DNA of 64,000 bases from Letharia columbiana (lineage: Eukaryota > Ascomycota > Lecanoromycetes > Lecanorales > Parmeliaceae): the NCBI RefSeq assembly GCF_014066305.1, contig NW_023501128.1:47259-111258 (forward strand). Reading direction: 5' to 3'. The notes under the pieces were generated by a model that made no database searches, was not told the DNA's origin, and saw only the letters and a list, made by a program, of their open reading frames with translations. Each line of letters starts with the position of its first letter. The stretch's first letter is position 1. The position numbers and the translations under genes are program-made. Of the stretch, positions 35,453-47,690 are shown piece after piece.

Positions 35453-37308
35453 TCATCGATCGTCATCGTCTACTCTCGCACGCTTCGACGCCCTCTCCTC
35501 CGCCTCCTGCACCCCGTACCGCTTGTTCCCACCTGCGCCTCCCGTCACATCCCTTATCATCTCATCGATATGGAAGGGATCCGTGGCGTTCGAAACATCC
35601 TTCTCGAATTGCACCGGACCATCTCGTACCTCCGCATCAGCCGCGCCCTTGAATCCCTCCTTTGCTTTCCCTAGCACTTCGAATCGATTGCTTTTCGCAA
35701 TCTTGTCATACTCCTTTCCCCCAGCTTCCTCGTCGTCATCATCATCCACATTCGCACGAGGCCTGTATATGCTGCTGATAGCGTCTTGAGCGGCGAAAAG
35801 AGGCTTGTCATAGGCTTGGTCTTCGTTGAATCCTGTATCGAATCCACTGGTCTGGTTGAAGAGACGCGAATCCCACATCGATTCTGATGATTGTGTAGGC
35901 TTGGCTAGGCCCAAAGCCACCTTTTCGGAAATATCTCTGTTTTGCTCCCTTGCTAAGATTTGGACTCGGCGTTCCGTGCCCATGCGCGACTGGCGAAGTT
36001 GCTTCTCATTCTCTTGCCTTCTCTCCCGCCGCATCTGTTCTCGTTCCCTTGTAGCTTCGTCCTCGCTGTCTGACCGACTGTATGAGGATGGTCGACTTCT
36101 ACTACCAGAGGCGGACCTTGCATGTGATGTACGTCTCCCAGCCATCGATCGTTCCTCACGAGCTTTTTGTGCAAGCATACGTAATTGGTCTTCTTTCTCC
36201 ATCCTTTCCCTTTCTGCGACCTTCTGCTGCATGGCCGCGCGTTGCTTCACCTCCTCCCTAGCATGGCGGTCCGCAGTGAATAGAGCTTCTGCAAATTGGG
36301 CGAATTTGTCGTTAATGGTAACGTCCTGTAAGCCGCGACCATCGGCCGCTAAGCGCTTGTCTAATGGCACAGTGTATCCCTTGGGGTTCTTCCAGTTCGA
36401 AATGGGAGGAGGGATCTTCCATGCCTCTTGATCTTCTGCAGTAAGTTTTCGTGGTGGCGAGTGCATGACTGGTGGCGGCGGTGAAGGAGGGCCCCTGGGG
36501 ATCTTCTTGTGTCTGAAAGATATCACAGTCAGCTTTTTCTGTTCTGTAGAACGAACCACTCTGCTATGCAGACTTACTTAAATTTTGGGGGCTCCATGGG
36601 ATCTTGTTGCCTCTCTACGATCTTCATAATCCTATCATTCTTGCGGGTCACATCTCCCATTTGATTTGCCGGGGTGTAGCGGACGTATGTAGGATCATTC
36701 CTGGTGATGCCCTTGACATTCTTCGGCTTCTGCGCAGCTACAGCTCCAGAAACCAGTTTTGCCAGAGCATCCTTGGTCTTCTCCGTCTGCGCAGCGATCT
36801 CCTCTTCCGACGGCCGATCCAAGGATATCTCCCCAACATCCGCTCTTTGTCTTAACGGAATCAGATCCTGAAAACTGGTGTGGACAATCCGCTTGTCATT
36901 ATGGCCTTGCCGAGCAATGGCGTCGTACTTGACCTTGCCTTCCGCATCTACTTGCACAGCCAAAGCATTTGATGACGAAGAAGGCTTTTTGCCCATGTCG
37001 AGAGGGTACTGGGCCACCGGGATTTCCGGAAAGGCCCCGCCGTCGCCGTAGTCCTCCGCTGACCTTGGGCGCCATCCTGCTCTTAATCCATATGCTGGAG
37101 GTCCATTTCGCTGCGACGGAGTTAGTAAAGTCGAAGCAGCACTACGATGAGGTAGACACGGGCTCACCTTAAGGACTACCTGTGTCTCATCTAGAGATCC
37201 AGGACCGAGGATTCGTGGACCTCTTGATTGACTAGGTAATTCCTCATATTCGCCAGTGTATTTTGGCTTGGGCAAAGCCTTCGCCAGTGAAGTTACAACA
37301 GATGTCAT
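35453..37308 (-). CDS. prp45: Splicing factor Prp45/SKIP (SNW domain)
   Basis: SNW/SKIP protein, a core spliceosome component that also links to transcription. Exons on the minus strand: 37308-37168, 37110-36578 and 36512-35453; 577 aa. The first intron (57 bp) happens to be in frame and open, so reading through it would add 19 residues; splicing joins TQVVLK to RNGPPAYGLRAGW, the conserved form. The SNW core carries DKRIVHTSFQDLIPLRQR, YTPANQMGDVTRKND, IVERQQDPMEPPKFKHKKIP, PISNWKNPKGYTVPLDKRLA and DGRGLQDVTINDKFAQFAEA; the S-N-W triplet is in this block. The C-terminal half is charged and helical, with RPRANVDDDDDEEAGG and ending RASKRARVDDDDR. The 3' end faces that of PWP2 at 152 bp. Confidence 0.95.
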
Positions 37309-38059
37309 AACGAATAAGGTAAGAAATTTGAGGTGAGAGTCGAGAGTCGAGTAGTCATAGCAAGAGGTGAGTGGCTACTTTAGATATTGTGGTTTCGGTA
37401 CCTGAGGTACTCTAAAGGAATGGGTATTGAAAATTGCCGAGTAGCGCCAACTATACGACTTACGAGTACCTTACAATAGCTCCAGACACGGAGAAACAGA
37501 TCTAATCATTTATTGACCTGTAGACCTAGTCTTCAACTCCTCCAGTCCAACACAACACTTCCACACGATTACATAGATCGTTCTCATTCACTAACGCAAA
37601 GTATGTCTTTCCCGCTAGAGTGGGCTCTCTTGGCTGTTTCGATATCCTTATCACAGCAATCGTGTCTTGAACCCATGTTATTGTCCAACACATGCCATCT
37701 TCCAAGGCTACTACGAGTATCAGACAGGAGAGAAGGATACTCGTCACTCATTAGAAAGGAGCTCTTGGAGGGAGGCTCAAATATTCACTGGGGAGTGTAC
37801 AGTAGGATCTCTACTCGCTTGTTTCAGCCCTACTGGAAAGTCGCGTGTACAACCAGAATCTAAAACGTAAAGTGCCATCAGAGGCTATAGCTGTTGTTGA
37901 AATTACATACCGCAATCCTGCAGATGCATCTATTTCAAGATTTACGTTGCAAAAAACGCACCCTGCACCGCTTGAAGTACAAGCGATGGAAAAAAAGAGC
38001 AGAAGTCTTGCACTTAATTCCATCAGACCTGCTCCCCACACCCTGTAACACGACCAATT
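37309..38059. promoter_or_regulatory. Divergent region between prp45 and RA-PH genes
   Basis: About 750 bp holding both promoters. Short overlapping frames carry no motif. CCAGTGAAGTTACAACAG-like coding sequence ends at the prp45 start; no other gene seen. Confidence 0.4.
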
Positions 38060-40519
38060 ATGCCTCCACCTTCCTCCCCGGACGGCCTCTCGCTACCCGC
38101 CGAGGGGACCATAGCAAGAAGCAGGTCTCGATACAAAGGTCCACGTCCTCATAAGACTCTCGTCAAACCGTCAGACTCTCCGAGCCTCAGTGCAAAACAG
38201 CTTCAGCGACTGCGCAGTACTACATTTTCTCCGCGCGAACCAAGGCTCCAGAGCGATGGGGAAGATGGAAGAGGGCTTATGATACGGCCACCGCTTCATG
38301 AATCCACGCAGAGGCACCGAGTATCTGCAAATGATGCCCAACCATCTGAAGCATCTGTGGCCCAGAAACATGAGAAACTGGGGAAGGCAAAGAATGGTAC
38401 AACGTTACAGGATGAGGTCATTCCTCAATCACAGGCTCTGCAATGCTACCAGCAAAATCGTCCGCGCAGAAGATACGATATAGAAGCAGAGCCTCACAAG
38501 GAAGCAGGTCAAGACCTAACGCAGAGTCAAAAGGTAGCAACATTCCCTGAGCAATATTCTCGCGCTCTGGGGCCGGGCTTCCGTTCCCACCAAAACGTCG
38601 AAGCGATTGCGATCATTAAATCACCTACATTGCCCGGGAGAGGCCTTACGCAGCGTATCGCTGGACACTCGAATGGAAAACGCCTACGCAAAAGTAGGGA
38701 GGAGCTCAAGAGGACGATCTCAGCGCCCATTGCCATTGAACGGCCTCAAATTAGCGTTAGACCTGCTTTTGATGCTCCTGTGTCGGCTGTCAATGCTGGA
38801 GAGCGCAGGGTCAAGGTCAAATATGACCAGAATCTGATGTTGCTTCCTGTAACGCCATCAACGACATCATTGGATATAATTGGCTCCGCTGCCGATCAGT
38901 TGGCAGAGTCTATTGATCCGAATAGCACAATTCTCCTTGAGTCGTTCAAACAATTAGGACTTGAGCGCCCCCTTAGGAGGTATGAGCATGTCCGTGATGT
39001 GCTGAATTCCTGGGACAACGATGCGCAAAATACATTGATAATTAAGCCAACTCCTACAGGCGGCAGGGATGATCTGCTGGATCTCCATTCCAGCTCGAGC
39101 TCCCAGCCTATGGACACATCGGTATATATCCATTATTCACAGAAACCTGGCCATTGGGACAAACGATGGGTCACGCTACGCTCAGACGGACAGATGCTAG
39201 TAGCCAAGAGAGAAGGTGGTGAAACAGCTAACATCTGTCACATATCTGATTTTGATATCTATATTCCGACCGCACGGCAGTCGGCCAAGAGGATCAGACC
39301 ACCAAGAAAGATATGCTTCGCCGTCAAGAGCCAGCAGAAGTCGAGCATGTTCTTAAGTACAGCCAATTTTGTTCATTTCTTTTCAACGAGCGATAAGTCG
39401 TTGGCTGCATCTTGGTACACAGCCGTCCTAGAATGGAGAAGTTGGTACTTGGTCAATGTGATGGGCGAGGGAAAAGAAGGTGCACAGGGCCCTAAGAAAC
39501 TATCCACGAAAGCAGACATCCATAAGCTTTCAAATAGTGAATTCTCGAAAACGGAGGGCCAGCGCAGACCGCCAGAGCCGTCATCTCAAGGCATGAGTTC
39601 GATCAACGCCTTTACATTGGCCAATGATAGCACAGAGCATGTCGTTCCTTTCAGAAATGCCAACCCTAGGCGCAGTGTAGCTGGGGACTCTGTCGACGAT
39701 ACGCCGTTCCGCAGTCGAAGCGAAAATCAGACCCCGAATTCCAAGAAACTCACTAAAGACGCTAATATAGGTGCCCCAAATGAACATGGTCCTTCGTTCG
39801 TGCAGGCTGTACAGCAAGAAGAGCCTCAGCCCTTCGCGGCGACAGGTTTGCTCGGTAGAACATATACCCAGCGCCAGAAAGCCCAACGAGAGCGCGAGAA
39901 GACACAAAATGCTGAGCCAGATCAAGCCGTGGCGACGCCGAATACCAATCTCGTTAACAGCATGAATCGAACGCTCTCACAACGTCCAAAACCCAAGCCT
40001 TTGATCGACTTGACTCCTCAGTACCAGGAGCCACCGCAGCATGCAAAGAAAGGCAGAGGTGTCGTACTTAAGCAAATACCTGCTGGAGGCCTGGTTGAAG
40101 TGGCTAATACACCAGAGGCTGCTATGCCGATCCCACCTTCTACCACATGGCGTAGACCTACAAGCAGGGGTGGAGATGGGCCCAGCATTGGTCGGTCGAA
40201 AACCGTGCGTCGAGATCACAGCAGCAGTGCGCCCTTAGAGCGGAAGCAGACTTCGGTGTCACCAGGAAAGGGAGATATGGCTTTCACTGGTGGACTCCTT
40301 GCCAGCAGGAGTAGTGGTCAAGGTGGTGCAAGGACGGGAAGGGGAGTCATGACTGGGATTAGGCAGGCGAAAGAACCCATGCTGGATGTAGGAGAGGAGC
40401 GTCAGTATGCGCCTGGCAGTCTGCTAGAGCGCGTCGAAAGGCAAGATGGAGGCTCCTTCCCGACGATCGAAATGGAGAAGAAAAGAGAGATCATTGCAGC
40501 TATGGGCAAAGGTACCTAG
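38060..40519 (+). CDS. RA-like and PH domain adaptor protein
   Basis: Single frame, 819 aa. After a long polar N-terminus, residues ~250-335 (RRVKVKYDQNLMLLPVTPST, FKQLGLERPLRRYEHVRDVL, NTLIIKP) look like a Ras-associating/ubiquitin-like fold. It is followed directly by a PH domain at ~350-470: VYIHYSQKPGHWDKRWVTLR, then KICFAVKSQQKSSMF, and WYTAVLEWRSWYL as the closing helix. The RA-PH tandem is the arrangement of Grb7/MRL (RIAM, lamellipodin) adaptors, which tie small GTPases to membranes. The rest is disordered, with RRSVAGDSVDDTPFRSR and a C-terminal block LLERVERQDGGSFPTIEMEK likely to be a short conserved motif. Partners are unknown. A possible start further upstream is blocked by stops. 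Confidence 0.75.
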   Translation: MPPPSSPDGLSLPAEGTIARSRSRYKGPRPHKTLVKPSDSPSLSAKQLQRLRSTTFSPREPRLQSDGEDGRGLMIRPPLHESTQRHRVSANDAQPSEASVAQKHEKLGKAKNGTTLQDEVIPQSQALQCYQQNRPRRRYDIEAEPHKEAGQDLTQSQKVATFPEQYSRALGPGFRSHQNVEAIAIIKSPTLPGRGLTQRIAGHSNGKRLRKSREELKRTISAPIAIERPQISVRPAFDAPVSAVNAGERRVKVKYDQNLMLLPVTPSTTSLDIIGSAADQLAESIDPNSTILLESFKQLGLERPLRRYEHVRDVLNSWDNDAQNTLIIKPTPTGGRDDLLDLHSSSSSQPMDTSVYIHYSQKPGHWDKRWVTLRSDGQMLVAKREGGETANICHISDFDIYIPTARQSAKRIRPPRKICFAVKSQQKSSMFLSTANFVHFFSTSDKSLAASWYTAVLEWRSWYLVNVMGEGKEGAQGPKKLSTKADIHKLSNSEFSKTEGQRRPPEPSSQGMSSINAFTLANDSTEHVVPFRNANPRRSVAGDSVDDTPFRSRSENQTPNSKKLTKDANIGAPNEHGPSFVQAVQQEEPQPFAATGLLGRTYTQRQKAQREREKTQNAEPDQAVATPNTNLVNSMNRTLSQRPKPKPLIDLTPQYQEPPQHAKKGRGVVLKQIPAGGLVEVANTPEAAMPIPPSTTWRRPTSRGGDGPSIGRSKTVRRDHSSSAPLERKQTSVSPGKGDMAFTGGLLASRSSGQGGARTGRGVMTGIRQAKEPMLDVGEERQYAPGSLLERVERQDGGSFPTIEMEKKREIIAAMGKGT

Positions 40520-40937
40520 ATAAGGAACTGGAATCCGAAAAGTCTCCTCTGTGACTTGATTTTTGAAGCTTTGAACGCAACTTAAGAAGTACTCTGCCAC
40601 CAACAATAGCGTTGATTTGATCATTGCCCAGACACAACCTGACCAGCGAGGACGTCGTGGGAATCCCATCCAAGCACCAGTACTTCTTCAACCCAAAATT
40701 GTGACGTGCGCAAAAATTTGAAGTGTTCGAAATCATTCGAATTGCCTTTTCAGATATTATGCATCTTAATATGCTCCCACTTTTACATACCCTCTGTAGG
40801 CATTCGGCTATGCAGCCAATTCATCTAAGTTTCCCCATGCAATATATACAAAGAGAACTCCGATCGCTTAATGCTGCAACGTGCAATATGAATTTGTCTC
40901 CCAAATATGTTCAAACCAAGCAGAGGTACGCCTTCTC
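40520..40937. other. Convergent intergenic region, nothing recognised
   Basis: Between the 3' ends of the RA-PH and MFS genes. Apparent frames here continue into the MFS coding strand's antisense and are not genes. Confidence 0.45.
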
Positions 40938-42909
40938 TCACACTTCCGCTTTCTCCACGTCTCTCTCAGGATCTTGCAATTTGGCTGCTCTTTCGGAGTC
41001 ATCCCCTCGGATATCCGATCTTGCAGCCTCCACGCCTTCAGGTTCCATTATCGGTTCGATTTTCTTTTCAGAGTCACCTGAGTCGCTCTCCTCGTCCTTG
41101 ATACTCTCATCTTCCGGCTGCCTTTGCTTCATCTTAGCCATCACTTCAGCAGCTTCTCTCGCGTATTTACACTTTTTTCGGATGATAGGTCCGTACTTGT
41201 AGAATAAGAATGGGAACGGCACACAGGCCAAGGCTAAGAAAGCTGGAATCGTACTCGCCCAGTGGATACCGAGATTGTCGTACATGTATGTCGTGAAGAG
41301 AGGGAATATCGCCCCAAACATGCTTCGTAATACAGAATTAGCAGCCAGCACACTGGCCGCGTAAATCGTGTATGCATCGATGAGGTAGTTCATAATCGAA
41401 AGAAAGACGAGGACCATGCCGAAGCCGAATGGTGCCGTAAAGATGATGCTAACAATCCAGTGGATGGAAGGGTAGTTTGTCCACGCAAAGATGAACAGTC
41501 CAATGGGGATACACACACTACCAATCATTGCAGGCGGTAGTCTTGCTTCCGGTGCCGCGCCTCCTTCACCTTTGGCAATACCAGCTGCTTCGGCGCGTAT
41601 AAAGCGAGAATTGTCAGGAATAGTGTAAATGACGGCACCAATCATGCCGACGGCGACACCCAGGAATGCCAAGCCACCGATACCCTCACTCCAGTGGCGA
41701 TTTTGCTGGTACACAATAGGGAAAGCTGCGAACATCATGTAAAGGGTTCCGTAGATGATGGCCATGTAGATTGAAAGCAGGAGCACGATAGGTTCTTTGA
41801 GGAGAAGCACCCAGGGCCGAGACAAGGCTATCTTGAAAGATCGACCGAGCGACTGTTTTCCTCTATCGTATTCAATCTTGGACCTGTAGACTTTACCAGT
41901 CTTCTTGCTCATGGCTGCTGCGCGGTTTTTGAGGAGAACAGGTGCATACGTTTCGGGGATAGTGAGGGAACCGATGATCCAGACTTGGTGATTTCGGAGT
42001 CAGCATTACTCTTTCGGGAAGGATTCGGAATCGCGAGACATGTCTTAGGAGCAGAGAATAGACATGTCTGATGACTCATAAGACAGCATGATCGGGAAGA
42101 ATTGCCTTGGAAATTACAACTTACGGGCCCCGGTAAAGATTGCCATGAGGCCTTCAACCCAGCGCCAGCCCTCTGTTTCACCCAGAAATCCACCGACAAT
42201 AGGTCCCAAGGTGGGACCCATGAACGGTGCGGCAGCGAAAACCGACATGGCCAGCCCACGCTGGGATGCAGGGAACATGTCCGCGATGACACCGCCGGCA
42301 TTCGTCAGGGGAGAGGAGCCAAAAGCGCCGGCGAAGAATCGGAGGATGATAAGAGTCTGGATATTTTGAGCGCCAGCAGCTCCTGCGTTGAAGGCCGTAA
42401 GGACACCGTACGTGGTGAAGAAGAGGATTTGCCGGCCATAGAGCTCGGAAAGAGGAGCCCAAAGCAAGGGCCCAATGGCGAACTGCGGGTCAATTAGACT
42501 TATTTTCTTTTCTGTGCTTATATCGCCCAGTACTCACACCCAAAACGAAGAGTGACACTCCTAATACGACAACTTCATCGCTGGTGTGGAAGCCCGATAT
42601 GATCTGATTCACGCCACCAGTATATGCAGAGGAAACAAAGGCTACGGCCAACGTTGCAAAAGCGACCAACAGAGTAATCGCCCACTTTTTCCACATGGCA
42701 AAGCCCATGGGATCTCGAGGATCGTTGGGTATGAACTCGACCCGGTAGGGATCTTCTTCTGTGCCCGATCCATTGTACTCGTGGTTGAGGACGGCAGGAG
42801 TGAGGAGTGCGTGAGATGAGACGAGTTGCCAATGGCTTGCTCTTTTTATTTTGGATTGCGAAGCCGCATCGACATCTGTCAAGGTACTGGACGAGGTATC
42901 GCTAGCCAT
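40938..42909 (-). CDS. MFS transporter, DHA1 multidrug/polyamine type
   Basis: Exons on the minus strand: 42909-42538, 42482-42125 and 41983-40938; 591 aa. An N-terminal cytoplasmic part ends in [20 protein letters not shown], the hallmark of fungal DHA1 proteins (NDP.NP..W). Twelve membrane segments follow; the loop 2-3 motif A reads [13 protein letters not shown], and [19 protein letters not shown] with [20 protein letters not shown] is the motif C/loop 4-5 region. [17 protein letters not shown] opens the central loop. The cytoplasmic tail is long and acidic/charged (about 90 residues). Relatives export drugs, polyamines or fungal metabolites by proton antiport; substrate cannot be told here. 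A TATA-like TATATA lies about 85 bp upstream of the start on the minus strand. Confidence 0.9.
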
Positions 42910-44147
42910 GGCGAGTGGCGGGGCTGGTATGCGGAGCTGGAAGAATTGGAAGAAGAAGAAGAAGAAAAGAGAAAAAACATATTGCAGAGGTGTGTATATA
43001 GAAGGAGAATATTATGAATAACAAAGCTACCCTTTCATAAGACACTTTCTTCCTACCTACGAGTACCTACGACGATAGAATCAATGCTAATCCGGAACAA
43101 AACTTCGCCATGTAAAATAATGAAAGCAGAATGTCACCAACGGGATTCATGAATGATGCTTAATGACGATCTTTCATGCTTTGCATAATTTTGTGTTCTC
43201 GGCTCGGACTTAAGGATCTTATGAATTCTGAACAATCGGTGAATGGAACGTGAAGTAAGAAAAGTAAAGAAAAAAGTAAAATACTTTAAGCTTTTTAGAT
43301 CTGTATCCGTGCCGAGCAGCCGATCAGTTGCCGATTTGTTTGCCACGAGGATTTGAGGCTCTCACTCTCAGGCTGCATTCAAGTTGTCAACGGTCCGACA
43401 GCCAACGGAAGCATTGCAGGTCCATCATAATGTTAATCATTCATTACCTTCTCACCCACCACAAAGCAGCAGTAACTGAAAGGGATTCTCAAAGGTCTCG
43501 GAAAGGGATAAATTGAAGCTATGCTATGCTATTCTACCTGTCCAAACCCAAACTCGATCATCTAAGCCTTGTAATTCCATCCGACTACACCACCGAAGAA
43601 ATCTGTACTCCTGCCACCAACCCCCCTCCCCCCCCCTCCGTAAATACTTGCACTTGTAAAGTGCCCTGTATTTGTTGAATGCATGTGTCTAACGATTGCC
43701 CACCACGCAAACACCACGCTCTTTGTAATGCCAATATAGCCAACGTCCAAAGCCACCGACGAGATCGTCTTAGTGGAATAGTATGAAGATGAGCCGTGCA
43801 TTTGCTGAATGTTTCGTGACGAGGAAATCGAAGAAAGAAATGGAGGAAAGAAGCTCGAAATGCGCGCGAACCACCATTCTAAATCGCCCATTCTTTTGGT
43901 CCTCCAACCAACACCGCTTTCTGCTGCCGTATCCCGCTATGCTTGACCAAACGTGGAGATCTATCGTCATGCTTATCCTGAATAGGTCGCGTCCGCATGT
44001 AAATCCCCCCCCCCGCTTTTTTTTTTGAGAAATGAACCGGTCCCACTCACACAAATACAAGGTTCCCTCCTCGGCCCATCACGGTTGCGTAATTAGATTG
44101 CTCCAGAAGTTGGCTCTTAGCGCGTGAAGAGTATAGGTTTTGCACGC
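42910..44147. other. Intergenic region with short homopolymer tracts
   Basis: About 1.2 kb: promoter of the MFS gene and 3' flank of the Nrp1-like gene. It includes a GAAGAA run (42949-42966), C-rich tracts near 43619-43640 and a C-run followed by a T-run near 44006-44028. No gene seen. Confidence 0.45.
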
Positions 44148-46264
44148 TTAAACAGGTGATTTGTTCGAGTTGGCGCCGTTCCTCCGGGAGTCGTCGTTCA
44201 TCGACAATCCTCCGAGACCGGACGAGAGGAACGCAAAAGGATCAGAGCCCCCGTCTATACCGCCATATGTGGCAGTACCGCTGTAAGCTGATGATCCGTT
44301 TTGAGCACCGGTAGAAGGAGAAGGGCCAGTGCCAGCAGATGTAAAAGCGGCTTCGGCAGCCCTACTGTCGAACGGCCCACCGGACTGCCCTTGGCCGTAT
44401 CCAGCGCCCATAGGAGGATAGGCACCAGTCGGAGCACCGAGGCCGGAGGGTAGAGCGTATTGACTAGGTGGCCCGCCGTACTGCTGGCCGCCAAAGCCGC
44501 CGGAGCCGAAGCCGCCCGAGGCACCAGCGAAGGGACCTGGTCCCGGGGTACCAGCCATCGAAGGCGGACCCATGCCATATCCCGATGGTGGCTCAAGCGG
44601 AGATGGGAATGCTGAATCTGCTACAACTGCCGCCCCAGCACGGCTAGCACCGCAGCGGAGGCAACTGACATTCTTGGCAAAATTGTGATATCCACAGCCT
44701 TCAGAACCACATTTCCAATCGCCAGCTCGAAATGGAACCATGCCACCCCCTCCACCACGTCCGTGGCCCATGCCATGTCCACCGTGATGTCCCATGTGTT
44801 GTTGAGGGGGCATCATGTGAGGAGGACCATAGCCATAGTTTGAGTAACCCATTGGATCGCCGCCAGGTCCTGCAGCGGGGTAGGAGCAGCGGAAGCATGC
44901 TGTACGACGCTGAAAGTTCGAAAAGCCGCATGAAGGGCAAGTCCAGTCTCCAGGTCGAGGTCGATTCTTGCTTGGAGGGAACGGCGTCAGGATTTCGGCG
45001 GCACGATCAAGTACACGGCTTGATGAAGGCGAGACCTCAATTGCTTTCTCATTGAGAGCACGCCCATTCATGCAGAGACTCTCTGCAGCCTGAGATGTTG
45101 TCAGTTGATAGCCGTTCGGAGATGCAAGGTACGGTGGGTACGAGTGCTTGAATCGGAGACATGGGGGTGAAGTAGTGCACATAGAATAATATTTGCAAGG
45201 AATAGAAACAACTAACCTCCTCGTGCGAAGAGAAAACAGCGAACCCCGATCCAGTAGGCTTGTGCTGGTCTGGCGTACGTAAAGTCCAGAAGGCAATCGG
45301 ACGACCGCCGAACTGGGTAAACCAGCTCTCAAGCTCGGACTGAGTAGTGTCGTGGGGCAGTCCGCTCATGTGTAGTACCTTACTTCGCTCCGAGAGAAAT
45401 GCACGAACGTCGGCCCTTGCGTCCATCGGCCGGCTCAGTACGTCGGGATGCTCGTGAGGTGGCTGAGACTTTCTGATGAGCCCACGCAATACCCTAGCTA
45501 GAGTCACCGCTTCTTCCATGGCGCGACGAGGAGAAGCTGGCGCAAGAGCTTGCAGATGGAATGGAAGGTTGTGCTTGATCGGGGCGGAAGATTGTACAGG
45601 CTCGACCTCCAACGCTGCACAGATGTTTGCCAGAGAGCTTGGGCCAAAAGGCAGAGACTCGGGGTGGTGTTGCTGCCAGCGTTGATACTCGGTACGTAGA
45701 TCAAAGGTGCGAGAGTGTTGGAGGTAGGCAGGAAGCACAACAGCCTTGTCTCGCGCCTCGCGGGGAAGCTGCACGCGAAGATCCCATGAGTCGAGGGTAA
45801 CGAAAGCGAATTCGAGGCTCTTGGAGGTCAGATGCTCGGAAGCAAATGCGTCAAAGCGGTTGATGGCATCTCGGAAGGTGCCTGCTGTCCGTACATGCTC
45901 CCAGGTGAGAGTGGTCAGGCTCGCTTGTGGAAGATCAGCAAAGAGGCAACAGATAGTATAAAGCTTGGTGGGGGTCGCGAGTGACACTCACTGCAAAGCG
46001 GAGTAATGGGAGTGTTGACAGGCTTGACAAGGACACTCTCTCGATGAATCTATAACGTGGCGTATGAGCTAGCTGAATTATGTAATCCCAAATATCACCA
46101 TAACCTACCTCCTCACAATTCTTGGCGTCTAGCAAAAGCCAACCAATCTCGATGACCTCGGCGGAGTCTTTGGTCACGTAGACGCCGTGTTCGTCGCAAG
46201 TAGTACCAACATGAATAACCAAGTAGCGGTCAATATCAGGCTTTGCCCCCTGAGTGCTTGACAT
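44148..46264 (-). CDS. Nrp1-like RNA-binding protein: pseudo-exonuclease, RRM, two RanBP2 zinc fingers
   Basis: Exons on the minus strand: 46264-46109, 46049-45992, 45923-45217 and 45089-44148; 620 aa. The N-terminal ~200 residues match the RNase-H-fold exonuclease of the 3'hExo/ERI-1 type (YLVIHVGTTCDEHGVYVT; FAFVTLDSWDLRVQLP), but the first D-x-E metal site is changed. An RRM follows at ~235-335 (KVLHMSGLPHDTTQSELESW, TGSGFAVFSSHEEAAES). Two RanBP2-type fingers read PGDWTCPSCGFSNFQRRTAC and AGDWKCGSEGCGYHNFAKNV, each with four Cys. The tail is Gly/Ser/Pro-rich and low-complexity. The same order occurs in yeast Nrp1, a stress-granule-associated protein, so RNA binding is well supported while nuclease activity is doubtful. 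Confidence 0.85.
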
Positions 46265-47690
46265 GCCGATAGCCCAGGCTTCTAATGCCTTTGACGTGTA
46301 GTGCGATATTATTTACTCAGAAAGTAGGGTAAGCCTTGGCCGTTTGGAGGTATCGCTTGATGGATAGGAGCGGCGGAGGTATTTGGAAGGCAAAAATTGG
46401 ATGGGCGGGAATTGAAGTCTCCTGGACTGCTGTAAACGCGAGATCGTGGCTGTAGGAGAGGTGCTGAAGGAGCGACTGGGGTGAGAAGGTAGAAAGGTAG
46501 AAAGGGAGGAGGAAGGAAATATCAATGATAGGAGGTCTGAGGTTGGCAATAATTGGTCGGCTATTGATGGTGAAATTGTCACGAGAGGAAACAACGTGAT
46601 CTCGCTTCGGGCCCCGTCGGGAAACGCCACTAGGCTGTTTCAGGTCCTGCTACACCTCCTGCAGAGTGCAGGTATGCACCACGCTCGTAGGTACTTTATG
46701 TACGAGGGTCATCAGAACTCATCATGCTTCTGTCGAGTATCGAGCATCAATTATCAAGACGATGATACATGTTCTGGTCCGTTTTTCCACTCATGCTATT
46801 GCTTGCTTCTACATTGTTTACTTGTCCACTACTATGTTCTCTTCATTTGTTGGAGTCACCATATTGGGTTGGGTATGAGAACGTGTTTGTACCAGATGGT
46901 AGATCATCATTGAAGCAAACCTGATTAGGGTGTTGATTACAAGGTTCCCTGACTGGTCACCCTGTCCAGCACGACCAGCAGAGACTACGATCTATTTCGA
47001 TTTTCGAAGATGCTTGCGCTCATACGTGGGAGCTAGAATTTGAAACATGCGTGCTCCACCTTGATCTTAATACTGATCATAAAGATGCGAGAACACTCTG
47101 ATCGTATTTGCAACACGTATGTGTCAGAGAATAGATAGACTTACTACATTATAAAGTCCATGATGGGCGTCTAGCGATGAGCACCTTGAGTCAAATGAAC
47201 CGAAGCATCTTGTGAGGAAGCTGAAGGATACGTCCGGACCAACAAAGTTTTTCATCATTTCCTGGAATGAATCAACCAAGGTGTCTTCTCATATCAATTA
47301 GAAAGCGCTCTTTGTCCGAGAACAAAGCATCTTTCGGGTCCTTTCAAGATAACCTTGGCTTAGGTTTCGAAACCACGTCTGCTCATGTACAAACAAGACG
47401 AGGAATGGGCGGGGGGGGGGCTTGTCTTCATTTTGAATCGCTATTTTTGTATTTCATAAATACCTTTGTTTCATTGGCCAGTTCATGTACCAAATCGTCT
47501 AGCAAAATTGTTAGGCAAAAGGGTTCCAACTCTTTACTAAGGAGCGCTTCACATCTTCCTTCACATCTTCAGTCCGTGTTCCAGCCAAGAAATAAGCCAC
47601 GTTTTGAGGCGTCGCGGCAAACGCGTCCCCTTGTCCGGGCCCCGCATATTCCCATGAGCCCTGATCTGTGGGACGAGCATCAACGGCGTG
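46265..47690. other. Intergenic region, nothing recognised
   Basis: About 1.4 kb between divergent genes. Holds a G-run (about 47408-47418). Frames of up to ~105-150 codons have no motif and end at or inside the F-box gene's 5' region. Confidence 0.4.

Noticed and set aside
37111..37167. In-frame 19-residue insert in Prp45
   Set aside because: The stretch begins GTGAGC and ends GTCGCAG, is 57 bp, and its removal restores the conserved SNW N-terminal sequence; it is an intron.
40938..42909. Plus-strand frames overlapping the MFS gene
   Set aside because: Reverse-complement shadows of transmembrane codons; the minus strand gives a complete DHA1 transporter.
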